This document shows positions 10,027 through 17,688 of a DNA stretch of 35,391 nt, one piece after another. Numbering within the stretch: the first letter of the stretch is position 1; the number at the start of each line of letters is the position of its first letter. The position numbers and the translations under genes were made by a program. Under the pieces are notes generated by a model. The model did not search any database. It was not told the DNA's origin and saw nothing but the letters and a program-made list of their open reading frames with translations. This stretch comes from Rhodospirillaceae bacterium (GTDB lineage: Bacteria; Pseudomonadota; Alphaproteobacteria; UBA2966): the NCBI GenBank assembly GCA_002690215.1, contig NZDS01000112.1, forward strand, positions 3,298-38,688, written 5' to 3'.

Positions 10027-10092
10027 ATGGCATTCCTGGCCTTCGCCGGCAAGGTCCAGCTGATTTGACTCGCTGCCGCCCGGCCAGCTTAG

Positions 10093-10863
10093 ATGCAACT
10101 TATGGCTGCTACGCTGCTCTCGCGGGCCTCGCGGTTTCTGCTGCCGGCGCTCGATATCGTCCTGCCGCCACGCTGCCTGGCCTGTCGCAGCGTCGTCGAC
10201 GGTCAGGGCCAATTGTGCGCTGCCTGCTGGCGCCAACTCACTTTTCTCGACGACCCTATGTGCGCGATTTGCGGCTTTCCCTTTGCCTATGAGCAGGGGC
10301 CCGATGCGCTCTGCGGTAGTTGTGTGCGCGAGGCGCCGGAATTCGCCGCCGCCCGGGCGGCATTGCGCTATGACGAGGCCAGCCGGGGCCTGATCCTGGC
10401 GCTGAAGCACGGCGACCGCACCGACTTGGCGCCCAGCCTGGGGCGCTGGCTGACTCGCGCCGGGGCGGCCCTGTTGGAAGGGGCGGATGTGCTGGTGCCG
10501 GTGCCGCTGCACCGCCGCCGCTTGTTCGCCCGGCGCTACAACCAGGCCGCCCTGGTGGCCGAGGCGCTGGGCCGGGCCAGCGGGCTCGAATTGGTGCCCG
10601 ATTTGTTGCGTCGCAAGCGTTCGACACCGCCCCAAGGTGGTCTCAGCCGCAGCGCCCGCTTTCGCAACCTGGAGGGTGCCATCGTGCTGCCGGCCGAGAG
10701 CCGCCCGGCCGTCCAGGGCCGCACCGTGGTGCTGGTCGACGACGTCATGACCACCGGCGCCACCGTCCGCACCTGTTCTCAAGTGTTGTTGCGCGGCGGT
10801 GCCCGCGAGGTGCGGGTGCTCACCGTGGCCCGGGTTGTTCGGCCCAACAGCGACCCTATATAG
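10093..10863 (+). CDS. comF: ComF-family amidophosphoribosyltransferase-like protein
   Basis: The 256-residue protein pairs an N-terminal zinc-binding region with a C-terminal type I phosphoribosyltransferase domain. The zinc region has CxxC pairs at C28/C31, C42/C45, C57/C60 and C74/C77. The PRPP loop is 'VVLVDDVMTTGAT' near residue 216. The conserved 'LVPVPLHRRRLFARRYNQA' block is also present. ComF proteins are linked to DNA uptake in competent bacteria, but the alphaproteobacterial members lack a proven role. No good Shine-Dalgarno precedes the ATG at 10093; ATG 10102 is an alternative start. It leads a comF-grxC-nitrilase run in which grxC follows after 21 bases. Confidence 0.88.
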   Translation: MQLMAATLLSRASRFLLPALDIVLPPRCLACRSVVDGQGQLCAACWRQLTFLDDPMCAICGFPFAYEQGPDALCGSCVREAPEFAAARAALRYDEASRGLILALKHGDRTDLAPSLGRWLTRAGAALLEGADVLVPVPLHRRRLFARRYNQAALVAEALGRASGLELVPDLLRRKRSTPPQGGLSRSARFRNLEGAIVLPAESRPAVQGRTVVLVDDVMTTGATVRTCSQVLLRGGAREVRVLTVARVVRPNSDPI

Positions 10864-10884
10864 TTGCCCGCCGGAGGTGCCGAG

Positions 10885-11145
10885 ATGAACGACGTGGTGA
10901 TCTACACGACGCCCTACTGCCCATTCTGCTGGCGGGCCAAGGGATTGCTGGAAAAGAAAAGTGTAGATTATGACGAGATCGACGTCAGCACCGATCCCGA
11001 GGCCCGGCGCCGCATGATGGAGCGGGCCGGCGGCCACACGGTGCCGCAGATCTTCATCGGCGAGCGCCACGTCGGCGGCTGCGACGAGCTATACGAGCTC
11101 GACTTCGATGGCGAGCTGGACACCCTATTGGGAGCAAGTGCATGA
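10885..11145 (+). CDS. grxC: Glutaredoxin 3 (dithiol, GrxC type)
   Basis: An 86-residue glutaredoxin with the dithiol active site C12-P-F-C15 and the glutathione-binding TVPQIFIGERHVGGCDE segment containing the cis-proline. It reduces disulfides and glutathionylated proteins in the cytoplasm. The start at 10885 has a strong CCGGAGG ribosome-binding site (10871-10877), and an in-frame start at 10864 would add only seven unconserved residues. The stop overlaps the start of the next gene (ATGA, 11142-11145). It is the middle gene of the comF-grxC-nitrilase operon. Confidence 0.95.
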   Translation: MNDVVIYTTPYCPFCWRAKGLLEKKSVDYDEIDVSTDPEARRRMMERAGGHTVPQIFIGERHVGGCDELYELDFDGELDTLLGASA

Positions 11146-11999
11146 CCAGCCTGAAAGTCGCATGCGTGCAACTCAACACCGGCGCCGATATGGCCGCCAA
11201 CCTGGCTGCCGTCGGCGATCTTGTGCGCCGAGCCCGGGACGGTGGCGCCGACCTCATCACGCTGCCGGAAAATACCGCCATGATGGCTGAAAGTGCGGCC
11301 GACTTGCGGGCCAGCGCCGTGCCCGAGGCCGAGCACCCGGCTGTCGCCGCCTGCGCCGAGCTGGCGCGCCAGACCGGCGCCTGGCTGTTGGCCGGTACGC
11401 TGGGCGTACGCTCGGCCGACGGCCGCGTGGCGCCGCGCTCGTTTCTCTTCGACGGCCAGGGCGAAATCCAAGCGCGCTACGACAAGATCCACATGTTCGA
11501 CGTCGACTTGCCAGAGGGCGAGGTGCACCGAGAGTCCAAGACCTTCGAACCCGGCAATCGTGCCGTACTGGCGGCCACGCCCTGGGGCTTGATGGGCCTG
11601 ACGGTCTGCTACGACGTGCGGTTCCCCTATCTCTATCGGGCCTTGGCCCATGCCGGAGCACGGCTGTTGACGGTGCCGGCAGCCTTCACCCGGGTCTCGG
11701 GCGAGGCCCACTGGCACACACTCTTGCGTGCCCGGGCCATCGAGACCGGCTGTTTCGTGGTAGCCCCGGCCCAATGCGGCCGGCACCCGCGCAAGCGCCA
11801 GACTTACGGCCGTTCGCTGATCGTCGATCCCTGGGGTCGGGTGCTGGCGGAGGCCGGCCAGGAGGTCGGCGTGATCAGCGCCGAAATCGACCTGGCGGCC
11901 TGCGACGAAGCCCGCACCATGATTCCGGCACTCAGCCACGACCGCCGCTTCGAAGGCCCCGAATTGCCGGTAATCGGCGCCGACCGCGCGCGCGGGTAG
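11142..11999 (+). CDS. Carbon-nitrogen hydrolase, Nit1/deaminated-glutathione amidase-like
   Basis: The 285-residue nitrilase-superfamily enzyme has the complete catalytic triad: E43 (LPEN), K114 (RYDKIHMFDVD) and C155 (LTVCYDVRFP). The DKIHMFDVD and CYDVRFP signatures match the Nit1 group, which repairs deaminated glutathione. The adjacent, translationally coupled glutaredoxin gene is consistent with a glutathione-related role, which remains inference. Four-base ATGA overlap with grxC. The gene ends 34 bases before the stop of the convergent Ldh-type gene. Confidence 0.9.
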   Translation: MTSLKVACVQLNTGADMAANLAAVGDLVRRARDGGADLITLPENTAMMAESAADLRASAVPEAEHPAVAACAELARQTGAWLLAGTLGVRSADGRVAPRSFLFDGQGEIQARYDKIHMFDVDLPEGEVHRESKTFEPGNRAVLAATPWGLMGLTVCYDVRFPYLYRALAHAGARLLTVPAAFTRVSGEAHWHTLLRARAIETGCFVVAPAQCGRHPRKRQTYGRSLIVDPWGRVLAEAGQEVGVISAEIDLAACDEARTMIPALSHDRRFEGPELPVIGADRARG

Positions 12000-12033
12000 C
12001 GCACTACGATTTTGGGCCGCGGCGCTCATATTG

Positions 12034-13095
12034 TTATTTCGGCGATATGGGACGGGGCAGGGAGATAGCGGCCCGGTCCGCCCGTTCGCTGAGGCTTTCG
12101 AGAATGCCCGGGTAAAGCTCGACCCCTGCCGCCAGGGCTTGGCGTTTGCGCTCGAGTGCGCGCTGGCCGGGCAGGCGCACGGCGGCGATGCCAAGTGCCG
12201 GTGGGTTGGCGCGACAGGCCTGGGCCAGCCAAGTGGTCTGCTGCATGAAGGGTGCCTGGCCGGCGAAAGCCTCGGGGTCGAGCACCTGGACATAGACCGC
12301 GGCGCCCCATTCCGAAACCCCGTCGGCCCGGCCAAATCCTGAAAGCCCCTGGGTCAGGGCCTCGATCATCAAGGCCAAGCCGTAGCCCTTGTGGCCGTGG
12401 TCGAGACCGCCAGTGGGCTGGATGGAGCCCGCTGGTTCGGCAAACATAACCGCCGGATCATCGCTGGGCCGGCCTTCGGCATCAAGCAGCCAGGGGTGCT
12501 CCAGCCGCCGCCCCTCGGCGTTCAGCCGGGTGCATAGCCCCAGCGTGGTGATGGAGGCCGAGATGTCGATCAGTACGGGCTCGTCTTCCGTCGGAATACC
12601 GATGGCGATGGGGTTGGGGGTGTAGAGCTGTCGCCTGCCGCCGAAGGGGGCAACACCGGAATTGGCGGGATCCGATGAGGCCAGGATGATCATGCGGCCC
12701 CGGGCCGTGGCGCGCTCGAGAAAGGCTGCCAAACAAGCGATGTGGTGGCTGCGCCGGAGGCTCAGCGTGCAACTGCCGTATTGGCCCGAACGTTCGACCG
12801 CCAGATCGATGGCTCTGGCCGTCAGCCAGACGCCCGAAAGGTAGTGCCCGTCCCATACCACGACGGCGCCGCGGTCACTGACCACCTCGGGCTCACCCTG
12901 GCCCCGCATGCCGCCCTCTTCCAGTGCCCCAAGATAGCCGCCTAGCAGCTGCAGCCCGTGCGTGGTGTGGCCCATCAGGTCGGCCTCGACCAACAAAGGC
13001 GCCACCACCTCGGCCTGTTTGGGTTCCATATCAGCGGCCCGGAGGAGCGCCACGGCAAAGCCGATCAGCTCGCTGGCGTCGTAAAGCTCGGTCAT
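12034..13095 (-). CDS. Malate/L-lactate (Ldh2) family NAD(P)-dependent dehydrogenase
   Basis: The 353-residue protein belongs to the Ldh2/MDH2 oxidoreductases, which act on 2-hydroxy acids, ureidoglycolate, or cyclic imino acids such as pyrroline-2-carboxylate. Diagnostic blocks are 'ADLMGHTTHGLQLL' near residue 38, the SHHIACLAAFLE helix with the active-site histidine region, 'YTPNPIAIGIPT', and 'GHKGYGLALMIEAL' near residue 230. It starts at ATG 13095, behind a GGGGGGCG ribosome-binding site, and is divergent from the acyl-CoA dehydrogenase pair. The exact substrate cannot be assigned. Family assignment is firm. Confidence 0.85.
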   Translation of the reverse strand: MTELYDASELIGFAVALLRAADMEPKQAEVVAPLLVEADLMGHTTHGLQLLGGYLGALEEGGMRGQGEPEVVSDRGAVVVWDGHYLSGVWLTARAIDLAVERSGQYGSCTLSLRRSHHIACLAAFLERATARGRMIILASSDPANSGVAPFGGRRQLYTPNPIAIGIPTEDEPVLIDISASITTLGLCTRLNAEGRRLEHPWLLDAEGRPSDDPAVMFAEPAGSIQPTGGLDHGHKGYGLALMIEALTQGLSGFGRADGVSEWGAAVYVQVLDPEAFAGQAPFMQQTTWLAQACRANPPALGIAAVRLPGQRALERKRQALAAGVELYPGILESLSERADRAAISLPRPISPK

Positions 13096-13130
13096 GGCTT
13101 CGCCCCCCGTAAGAGTACTTAGTTTTGGCT

Positions 13131-13161
13131 TTGGCCAACTGTGGTCGACCCCGTTTACAAT
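13131..13161 (+). promoter_or_regulatory. Possible promoter of the acyl-CoA dehydrogenase pair
   Basis: A good -10 box TACAAT (13156-13161) stands 36 bases before the GTG at 13198. TTGGCC (13131-13136) is a weak -35 at 19 bases. Transcription from here would exclude the longer in-frame reading from 13141. Confidence 0.3.
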
Positions 13162-13197
13162 AGTAGGCGTTTTCGCTTTCCAGGGCAGGAGTTCACC

Positions 13198-14385
13198 GTG
13201 TCATCTCTCGATCAATTTCGCGACGAGACTCGCAGTTGGCTCGAGGCCAATTGTCCCGACAGCATGCGCACGCCGATGCCGGAGGAGGAAACCGTGTGGG
13301 GCGGGCGCAACCCGGTCTTCGTCAATCCCGATTCCCAGCTCTGGCTCGAACGCATGGCTGAAAAGGGCTGGACGGCGCCGATCTGGCCCAAGGAGTACGG
13401 CGGTGGCGGGCTCGACAACAGCGAAGCTCGAGTCCTGCAACACGAAATGGCGCGCCTCAAGTGCCGCTCACCGCTCTTCAGCTTCGGCCTCTGGATGCTC
13501 GGGCCGGTGTTGCTGGAGGTCGGCAACGAGGCCCACAAACAAGAACACCTCCCGAAGATCGTGGCCGGCCAGATCCGCTGGTGCCAGGGCTATTCCGAAC
13601 CCGGCGCCGGATCGGACTTGGCGGGTCTGCAGACAAAGGCCGAGGATCGTGGCGACCACTACCTGATCAACGGCCAGAAGGTATGGACCAGTTATGCTGA
13701 CAAGGCCGACTGGATTTTCTGCCTGGTGCGGACCGACACTGCGAAGAAACACGAAGGCATCAGTTTCCTGCTTTTCGACATGGCGAGTGAGGGCGTCACC
13801 ACCCGTCCCATCAAGTTGATCAGCGGCTCCTCGCCGTTTTGCGAGACCTTCTTCGATAACGTCCATGTGCCCAAGGAGAACCTGGTAGGGAAGCTGAACG
13901 GTGGCTGGGACATCGCCAAGCGGCTGCTGCAGCACGAGCGCACCATGATCTCGTCCATGGGCATGGGGAGCGCCATCGGCTCGTCTGAGCTCTCCCTCGA
14001 CGGCTTGGCCAAGGAATATGTCGGCGTCGACAACCGCGGCATCGCCGACGCCGTGCTGCGCGACGAGATCGCCCGCCAGGAGATCAACTCGCGCTGCTTC
14101 GCTGCCACCCTGCGCCGGGCCGGCGAGGAGGCCAAGGCGGGCGGTCCGGGCCATACCTCGGCCATGCTCAAGTACTACGGCACCGAGCACAACAAGCGGC
14201 GCATGGAGCTGATGATGAAGTGCGTCGGCTTCCAGGGTCTCGGCTGGGAGGGCGAGGGCTTCGACGACGACGAGCTCAACATTACACGCGGTTGGTTGCG
14301 CTCCAAGGGCAACTCGATCGAGGGCGGCACCTCCGAGGTCCAGCTCAACATCATCGCCAAGCGCGTGCTTGGTTTGCCGGATTAG
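13198..14385 (+). CDS. Acyl-CoA dehydrogenase, first subunit of a pair
   Basis: A 395-residue FAD-dependent acyl-CoA dehydrogenase. Visible parts: the N-terminal helical domain with 'WTAPIWPKEYGGGG', the flavin-contact strand 'QGYSEPGAGSDLAGLQ' followed by 'GQKVWTSYADKADW', and a C-terminal 'SIEGGTSEVQLNIIAKRVLG'. The GTG at 13198 is chosen because AGGAG (13187-13191) precedes it at six bases. A GTG at 13141 lies upstream of a likely -10 box. It is followed after 16 bases by a second, shorter dehydrogenase. The pairing recalls heteromeric alpha2beta2 dehydrogenases of steroid or CoA-ester side-chain degradation; that parallel is inference. The acyl chain substrate is unknown. Confidence 0.92.
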   Translation: MSSLDQFRDETRSWLEANCPDSMRTPMPEEETVWGGRNPVFVNPDSQLWLERMAEKGWTAPIWPKEYGGGGLDNSEARVLQHEMARLKCRSPLFSFGLWMLGPVLLEVGNEAHKQEHLPKIVAGQIRWCQGYSEPGAGSDLAGLQTKAEDRGDHYLINGQKVWTSYADKADWIFCLVRTDTAKKHEGISFLLFDMASEGVTTRPIKLISGSSPFCETFFDNVHVPKENLVGKLNGGWDIAKRLLQHERTMISSMGMGSAIGSSELSLDGLAKEYVGVDNRGIADAVLRDEIARQEINSRCFAATLRRAGEEAKAGGPGHTSAMLKYYGTEHNKRRMELMMKCVGFQGLGWEGEGFDDDELNITRGWLRSKGNSIEGGTSEVQLNIIAKRVLGLPD

Positions 14386-14401
14386 TTCGGAGGTCAAGGA
14401 A

Positions 14402-15541
14402 ATGACGTTCGTGCTGAACGAAGAACAGGTTCTGATCAAGGACACGGCGCACAACTTTTTTGCCGATCAGGCGCCGGTTTCGGCGCTCAGGGCCTTGCGC
14501 GACGAGGGTGATGAACAGGGCTATTCGCCAACGCTGTGGCGCGACATGGCGGAGCTGGGCTTTGCTGGCATCCTGGTGGCCGAGGAACACGGCGGCAGTG
14601 GGCTCGGATATCTGCCCATGGGACTGGTGCTGGAGGAATCAGGGCGCACTTTGGCCGCGACGCCGTTGCTGGCAACGGCCGTAATCGGCGCAGCGGCCCT
14701 GCAATTAGCCGGATCGGCCGAACAGCAGAGCGAATTGCTGCCATCGCTGGCGGGCGGCGAAACGCTGCTGGCGCTGGCCCATGAGGAGGGGCCGCACCAC
14801 GCACCCCGCTTCGTGGCGACGCGGGCAGGCGCAGTAAACGGCGGCTTCAGAATCAGCGGCGAAAAGAGCTTCGTGCTTGACGGCCACATTGCCGACCAGC
14901 TCATCGTGGTGGCCCGCACGGCCGGCGAGCCGTCCGACTACGAGGGCCTGACGCTCTTTCTGGTGCCGGCCCATGCCGCCGGCGTGACGCGCACGCGGAC
15001 CATGATGGTCGATAGCCGCAACGCCGCCCGTATCGCTTTCGATGACGTGCATGTCGGACCCGAGGCCGTGCTGGGCGAGGTTGGCGGCGGCGCCCGTTTG
15101 CTCGACGATCTGCTTGATCGGGCCCGCATCGCTCTATCGGCCGAAATGCTGGGCAGCGTCCTCGAGGCCTTCGAACGCAGTGTCGAATATCTCAAGGTGC
15201 GTGAGCAGTTCGGCGTGCCCATCGGCTCTTTCCAAGCGCTGAAGCACCGGGCAGCGCTGATGTTCAACGAGATCGAGCTTTCGAAATCGATCGTCCTGGA
15301 GGGCCTCAGTGCGCTCGATGTGGGCCGCGACGACGTGGCGCTGCTAGCCAGTTGCGCCAAGGCCAAACTTTGCGATGCCTTCGAGCTGGTCTCCAGCGAG
15401 GCGGTGCAACTGCATGGCGGCATCGGCATGACCGACGAGGAGGAGATCGGCTTCTTCCTCAAGCGCGCCCGGGTGGCCCAGCGCGCTTTCGGCGATGCCG
15501 CCTTCCACCGCGACCGCTTCGCACGGTTGCAGGAATTCTGA
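14402..15541 (+). CDS. Acyl-CoA dehydrogenase, second subunit of a pair
   Basis: A 379-residue acyl-CoA dehydrogenase-fold protein beginning MTFVLNEEQVLIKDTAHNFF. Markers are 'ELGFAGILVAEEHGGSGLGY', the central beta domain, and the C-terminal 'VQLHGGIGMTDEEEIGFFLK', which contacts FAD in the family. The flavin strand is degenerate: 'EGPHHAPRFVATRAG' stands where the first subunit has the standard EPGAGSD, as in the non-catalytic partner of heteromeric enzymes. The start at 14402 follows GGAGG/AAGGA. It lies 16 bases after the first subunit, so they are co-transcribed. Its end overlaps any 5' extension of the following radical-SAM gene. Confidence 0.9.
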   Translation: MTFVLNEEQVLIKDTAHNFFADQAPVSALRALRDEGDEQGYSPTLWRDMAELGFAGILVAEEHGGSGLGYLPMGLVLEESGRTLAATPLLATAVIGAAALQLAGSAEQQSELLPSLAGGETLLALAHEEGPHHAPRFVATRAGAVNGGFRISGEKSFVLDGHIADQLIVVARTAGEPSDYEGLTLFLVPAHAAGVTRTRTMMVDSRNAARIAFDDVHVGPEAVLGEVGGGARLLDDLLDRARIALSAEMLGSVLEAFERSVEYLKVREQFGVPIGSFQALKHRAALMFNEIELSKSIVLEGLSALDVGRDDVALLASCAKAKLCDAFELVSSEAVQLHGGIGMTDEEEIGFFLKRARVAQRAFGDAAFHRDRFARLQEF

Positions 15542-15576
15542 AGCTGCCGACAGAGGGCCCCTCAGGCTGGCACGTT

Positions 15577-16701
15577 ATGGTCAAGCCGGTGGGGCCGGCC
15601 TGCAACTACGACTGCGACTACTGCTTCTATACCGCCAAAAGAGAACTCTATCCCAAGCCGGCCCGGCTGCGCCTGCCGGAGCCGGTGCTGGAAGCCTTTC
15701 TGCGCGGCATCTTTGATGGCCGGGCGGCCAGCGTGCAACTCTGCTGGCAGGGCGGCGAGCCGACCCTAGCCGGGCTCGATTTTCTGCGCCGCGCCGTCGA
15801 ACTGGCCGAGCGCCTCCGCCCCGAAGGCGTGCAGCTCGAACATTCTCTGCAAACCAACGGCAGCCTGATCGACGAAGCCTGGGCGGAATTTCTCGGCCAG
15901 ACCGGCATACTGGTGGGTCTCAGTATTGATGGGCCGCGGGCGCTGACCGACCACTACCGGCGCGACCGCAAGGGCCGCCCGACCTATGAGCGCACGCGGC
16001 GTGCCCTGGATCTGTTGCTGCAGCGCGGCGTAGCCGTCAACACCCTTACCGTGGTGCACCGCAAGAACGTTCGCGAGGGCCGGCGTATTTACCGCTTCCT
16101 GCGCCAAGCTGGGGTTGACGTCATGCAGTTCATCCCGCTGGTCGAACGTCTGCAGCCCGACGGCTGTCTGGCATTGCCCGGTACCGTGGTGGGCGAGGTG
16201 GCGCCCTGGTCGGTGCCGCCCGAGGGCTTCGGTCGCTTTCTCGGGGCGGTTTTCGACGAATGGTTGGGGCATGACGTGGGGCGCGCCTACGTCATGGCAT
16301 TCGAATCCCTGGTCGGTCACTTTCTCGGCGCCCCGGCCGCAGCGTGCGTCCACGCCGCGCGCTGCGGCAGATCTCTGGCGTTGGAACACAACGGCGATCT
16401 CTATGCCTGCGATCACTACGTCGATGCCGAGCACCGGCTGGGCAATGTCGCCGCGCAGGATTTCGGGGCCTTGGCCGCGAGCCCGCAGCAGTGCCGCTTT
16501 GGCGCCTCCAAGGAGACCGAGTTAGCAGCGCTTTGCCGTGCCTGCCCCCACCTCGCGTTGTGCGGCGGCGATTGTCCGAAGCACCGTTTCGTGGCCCAAG
16601 ACGGCGGCAACGTGAGCTATCTCTGTCCCTCCTACCGCCGCTTCTTCACACACGCCGCACCTCGGGCCGAAGCCCTGGCGGCGAGCCTTACCGACCGCTG
16701 A
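15577..16701 (+). CDS. Radical-SAM maturase, anaerobic sulfatase-maturating enzyme (anSME)-like
   Basis: The 374-residue protein has the radical-SAM CxxxCxxC motif at C9, C13 and C16 (CNYDCDYCFY) and a C-terminal SPASM-type cysteine set (ACVHAARCGRS, YACDHY, LCRACPHLALCGGDC). This is the architecture of anSMEs, which convert a Cys or Ser in sulfatases to formylglycine. 'WQGGEPTLAG' and 'SLQTNGSLID' are further family blocks. Similarity extends upstream of the ATG at 15577 (GWHVMVKPVGP), and that frame lacks ATG/GTG/TTG back to 15352. A coupled CTG at 15538, overlapping the previous stop, is possible. Its stop abuts the TorD gene stop. No sulfatase is in the window, so the target is unknown. 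Confidence 0.85.
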   Translation: MVKPVGPACNYDCDYCFYTAKRELYPKPARLRLPEPVLEAFLRGIFDGRAASVQLCWQGGEPTLAGLDFLRRAVELAERLRPEGVQLEHSLQTNGSLIDEAWAEFLGQTGILVGLSIDGPRALTDHYRRDRKGRPTYERTRRALDLLLQRGVAVNTLTVVHRKNVREGRRIYRFLRQAGVDVMQFIPLVERLQPDGCLALPGTVVGEVAPWSVPPEGFGRFLGAVFDEWLGHDVGRAYVMAFESLVGHFLGAPAAACVHAARCGRSLALEHNGDLYACDHYVDAEHRLGNVAAQDFGALAASPQQCRFGASKETELAALCRACPHLALCGGDCPKHRFVAQDGGNVSYLCPSYRRFFTHAAPRAEALAASLTDR

Positions 16702-17346
16702 TCAGCCGACATCGCTTTTGGTCGCCAGGTCAGCGCGTTCGGCTTCGAGGAAAGCTGCTGTCAGCTTGGCCATTTCGCCGAACAAAGGCAGTTCCGCCCG
16801 CTCGATGATGCGGCGGCAGAATTCGGGCAACCAATGGCGCAGATGTTCTTCGACGAATGAGGCCTGGAACTCTCGCTGGCTCAGCGCCGCAGCTTCCTCG
16901 CCGGCCCGCCAGGCTTCGGCCTCGCGCCCCGCCAAGGCCGCCATGAGCTCGAGCTCGACGCTGATGTGGTCGGGCAGTCCGTGGTAGTCGGGGTCGTAGT
17001 CGAGGCCGGCCTCGCGGATACGTGCTACGGCATCGCTGGTGCTGCGGCCCCACAGCGTGCCGCCCTCGTCGGGCATGTTGGCCGAAGCATGGGGCGAGAC
17101 GTGTTTGCCCGGGCCGATGAAGAGGCGGGTGTATTCGATGGCCAGCTCCTCCAGCACATCGGCCTCGGGACGTTGGAAGTAGGCGGCATCGAGATCGGCC
17201 CCGGCGGCGCGCAGCAGCGCCAGATAATCGGCATCGGCCAGCCGGTGGATCAGCTCGCTGTCGGGCTCGGCGCGATAGAGGGTGGCGAGGAAGCCGTAGA
17301 GGTTGGCGCGCTGGCTGGCACTGTGAGCCGGCTTGTCGTTTTTCAT
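16702..17346 (-). CDS. TorD/DmsD-family cytoplasmic chaperone
   Basis: This 214-residue all-helical protein carries the TorD/NarJ family core: 'RANLYGFLATLYRAEPD' at the start, 'ELAIEYTRLFIGPGKHVSPH' near residues 66-86, and 'DHISVELELMAALAGREAEA' later. Members bind twin-arginine leaders and help load the molybdenum cofactor into exported oxidoreductases. No such enzyme is in the window, so the client is unknown. The start codon overlaps the stop of a small upstream ORF (ATGA, 17343-17346). Its stop directly abuts that of the radical-SAM gene on the other strand, inside TGATCA. Confidence 0.82.
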   Translation of the reverse strand: MKNDKPAHSASQRANLYGFLATLYRAEPDSELIHRLADADYLALLRAAGADLDAAYFQRPEADVLEELAIEYTRLFIGPGKHVSPHASANMPDEGGTLWGRSTSDAVARIREAGLDYDPDYHGLPDHISVELELMAALAGREAEAWRAGEEAAALSQREFQASFVEEHLRHWLPEFCRRIIERAELPLFGEMAKLTAAFLEAERADLATKSDVG

Positions 17347-17504
17347 GAGCGGAATTGTAGAGCGGCCTGGCCGCAGCTGTGAAGGGCAGGGAAAAAAGGT
17401 GAGCCCGGGATGACACCGTCATGCTTGTAGGCCTCGGGCTTCACGGTCTTGCGGTGGGTAAAGTACTTGGGATGGGCCTTGGGATCGTTTCGGATTTTTT
17501 TCAT
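17343..17504 (-). CDS. Possible small ORF upstream of the TorD-family gene, 53 residues
   Basis: On the minus strand an ATG at 17504 reads 53 codons to a TGA that overlaps the TorD-family ATG by four bases. The first part is basic and proline/histidine-rich ('MKKIRNDPKAHPKYFTHRKT'), and the end contains one cysteine. The ATGA overlap suggests translational coupling. No Shine-Dalgarno is visible and I recognise no family, so it could be chance or the remnant of a larger gene. Confidence 0.3.
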   Translation of the reverse strand: MKKIRNDPKAHPKYFTHRKTVKPEAYKHDGVIPGSPFFPALHSCGQAALQFRS

Positions 17505-17535
17505 GGGGCGGCGATTCACAATGCGACAAGGTGTC

Positions 17536-17554
17536 CCGCGACAAACTGTCGCGG
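17536..17554. repeat. Perfect 8-bp hairpin in the gap before the duplicated module
   Basis: CCGCGACA (17536-17543) and TGTCGCGG (17547-17554) are exact inverted repeats around AAC. They lie between the minus-strand small ORF and the plus-strand leader at 17613. No T-run follows, so an operator or structured leader is as likely as a terminator. I see nothing else in 17505-17612. Confidence 0.5.
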
Positions 17555-17612
17555 ACGAATATCGGTGGTAATTTCGCCGTTTTCGGCCCAGCCGTAGGTC
17601 TAATTTCGTTGA

Positions 17613-17688
17613 CTCTCTTTCGCTTCATTGCTCTGACCGCTAGGATGGTGTGACAGACACCTGATCAGCGATTTGGCAGAGGGCGACA
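17613..17688 (+). promoter_or_regulatory. Duplicated leader, copy 1
   Basis: This region closely matches 18430-18503. CTGACCGCTAG (17633-17643) and CAGACACCTGATC (17654-17666) recur at the same 21-base offset, and the second block is 35 bases before the ATG in both copies. The conserved spacing suggests a shared promoter or leader element carried along with the duplicated genes. Confidence 0.55.

Noticed and set aside
10027-11070. N-terminal extension of the methyltransferase across comF and grxC on the opposite strand
   Set aside because: Antisense shadow of well-recognised genes; the family N-terminus and AGGA site are at 10026.
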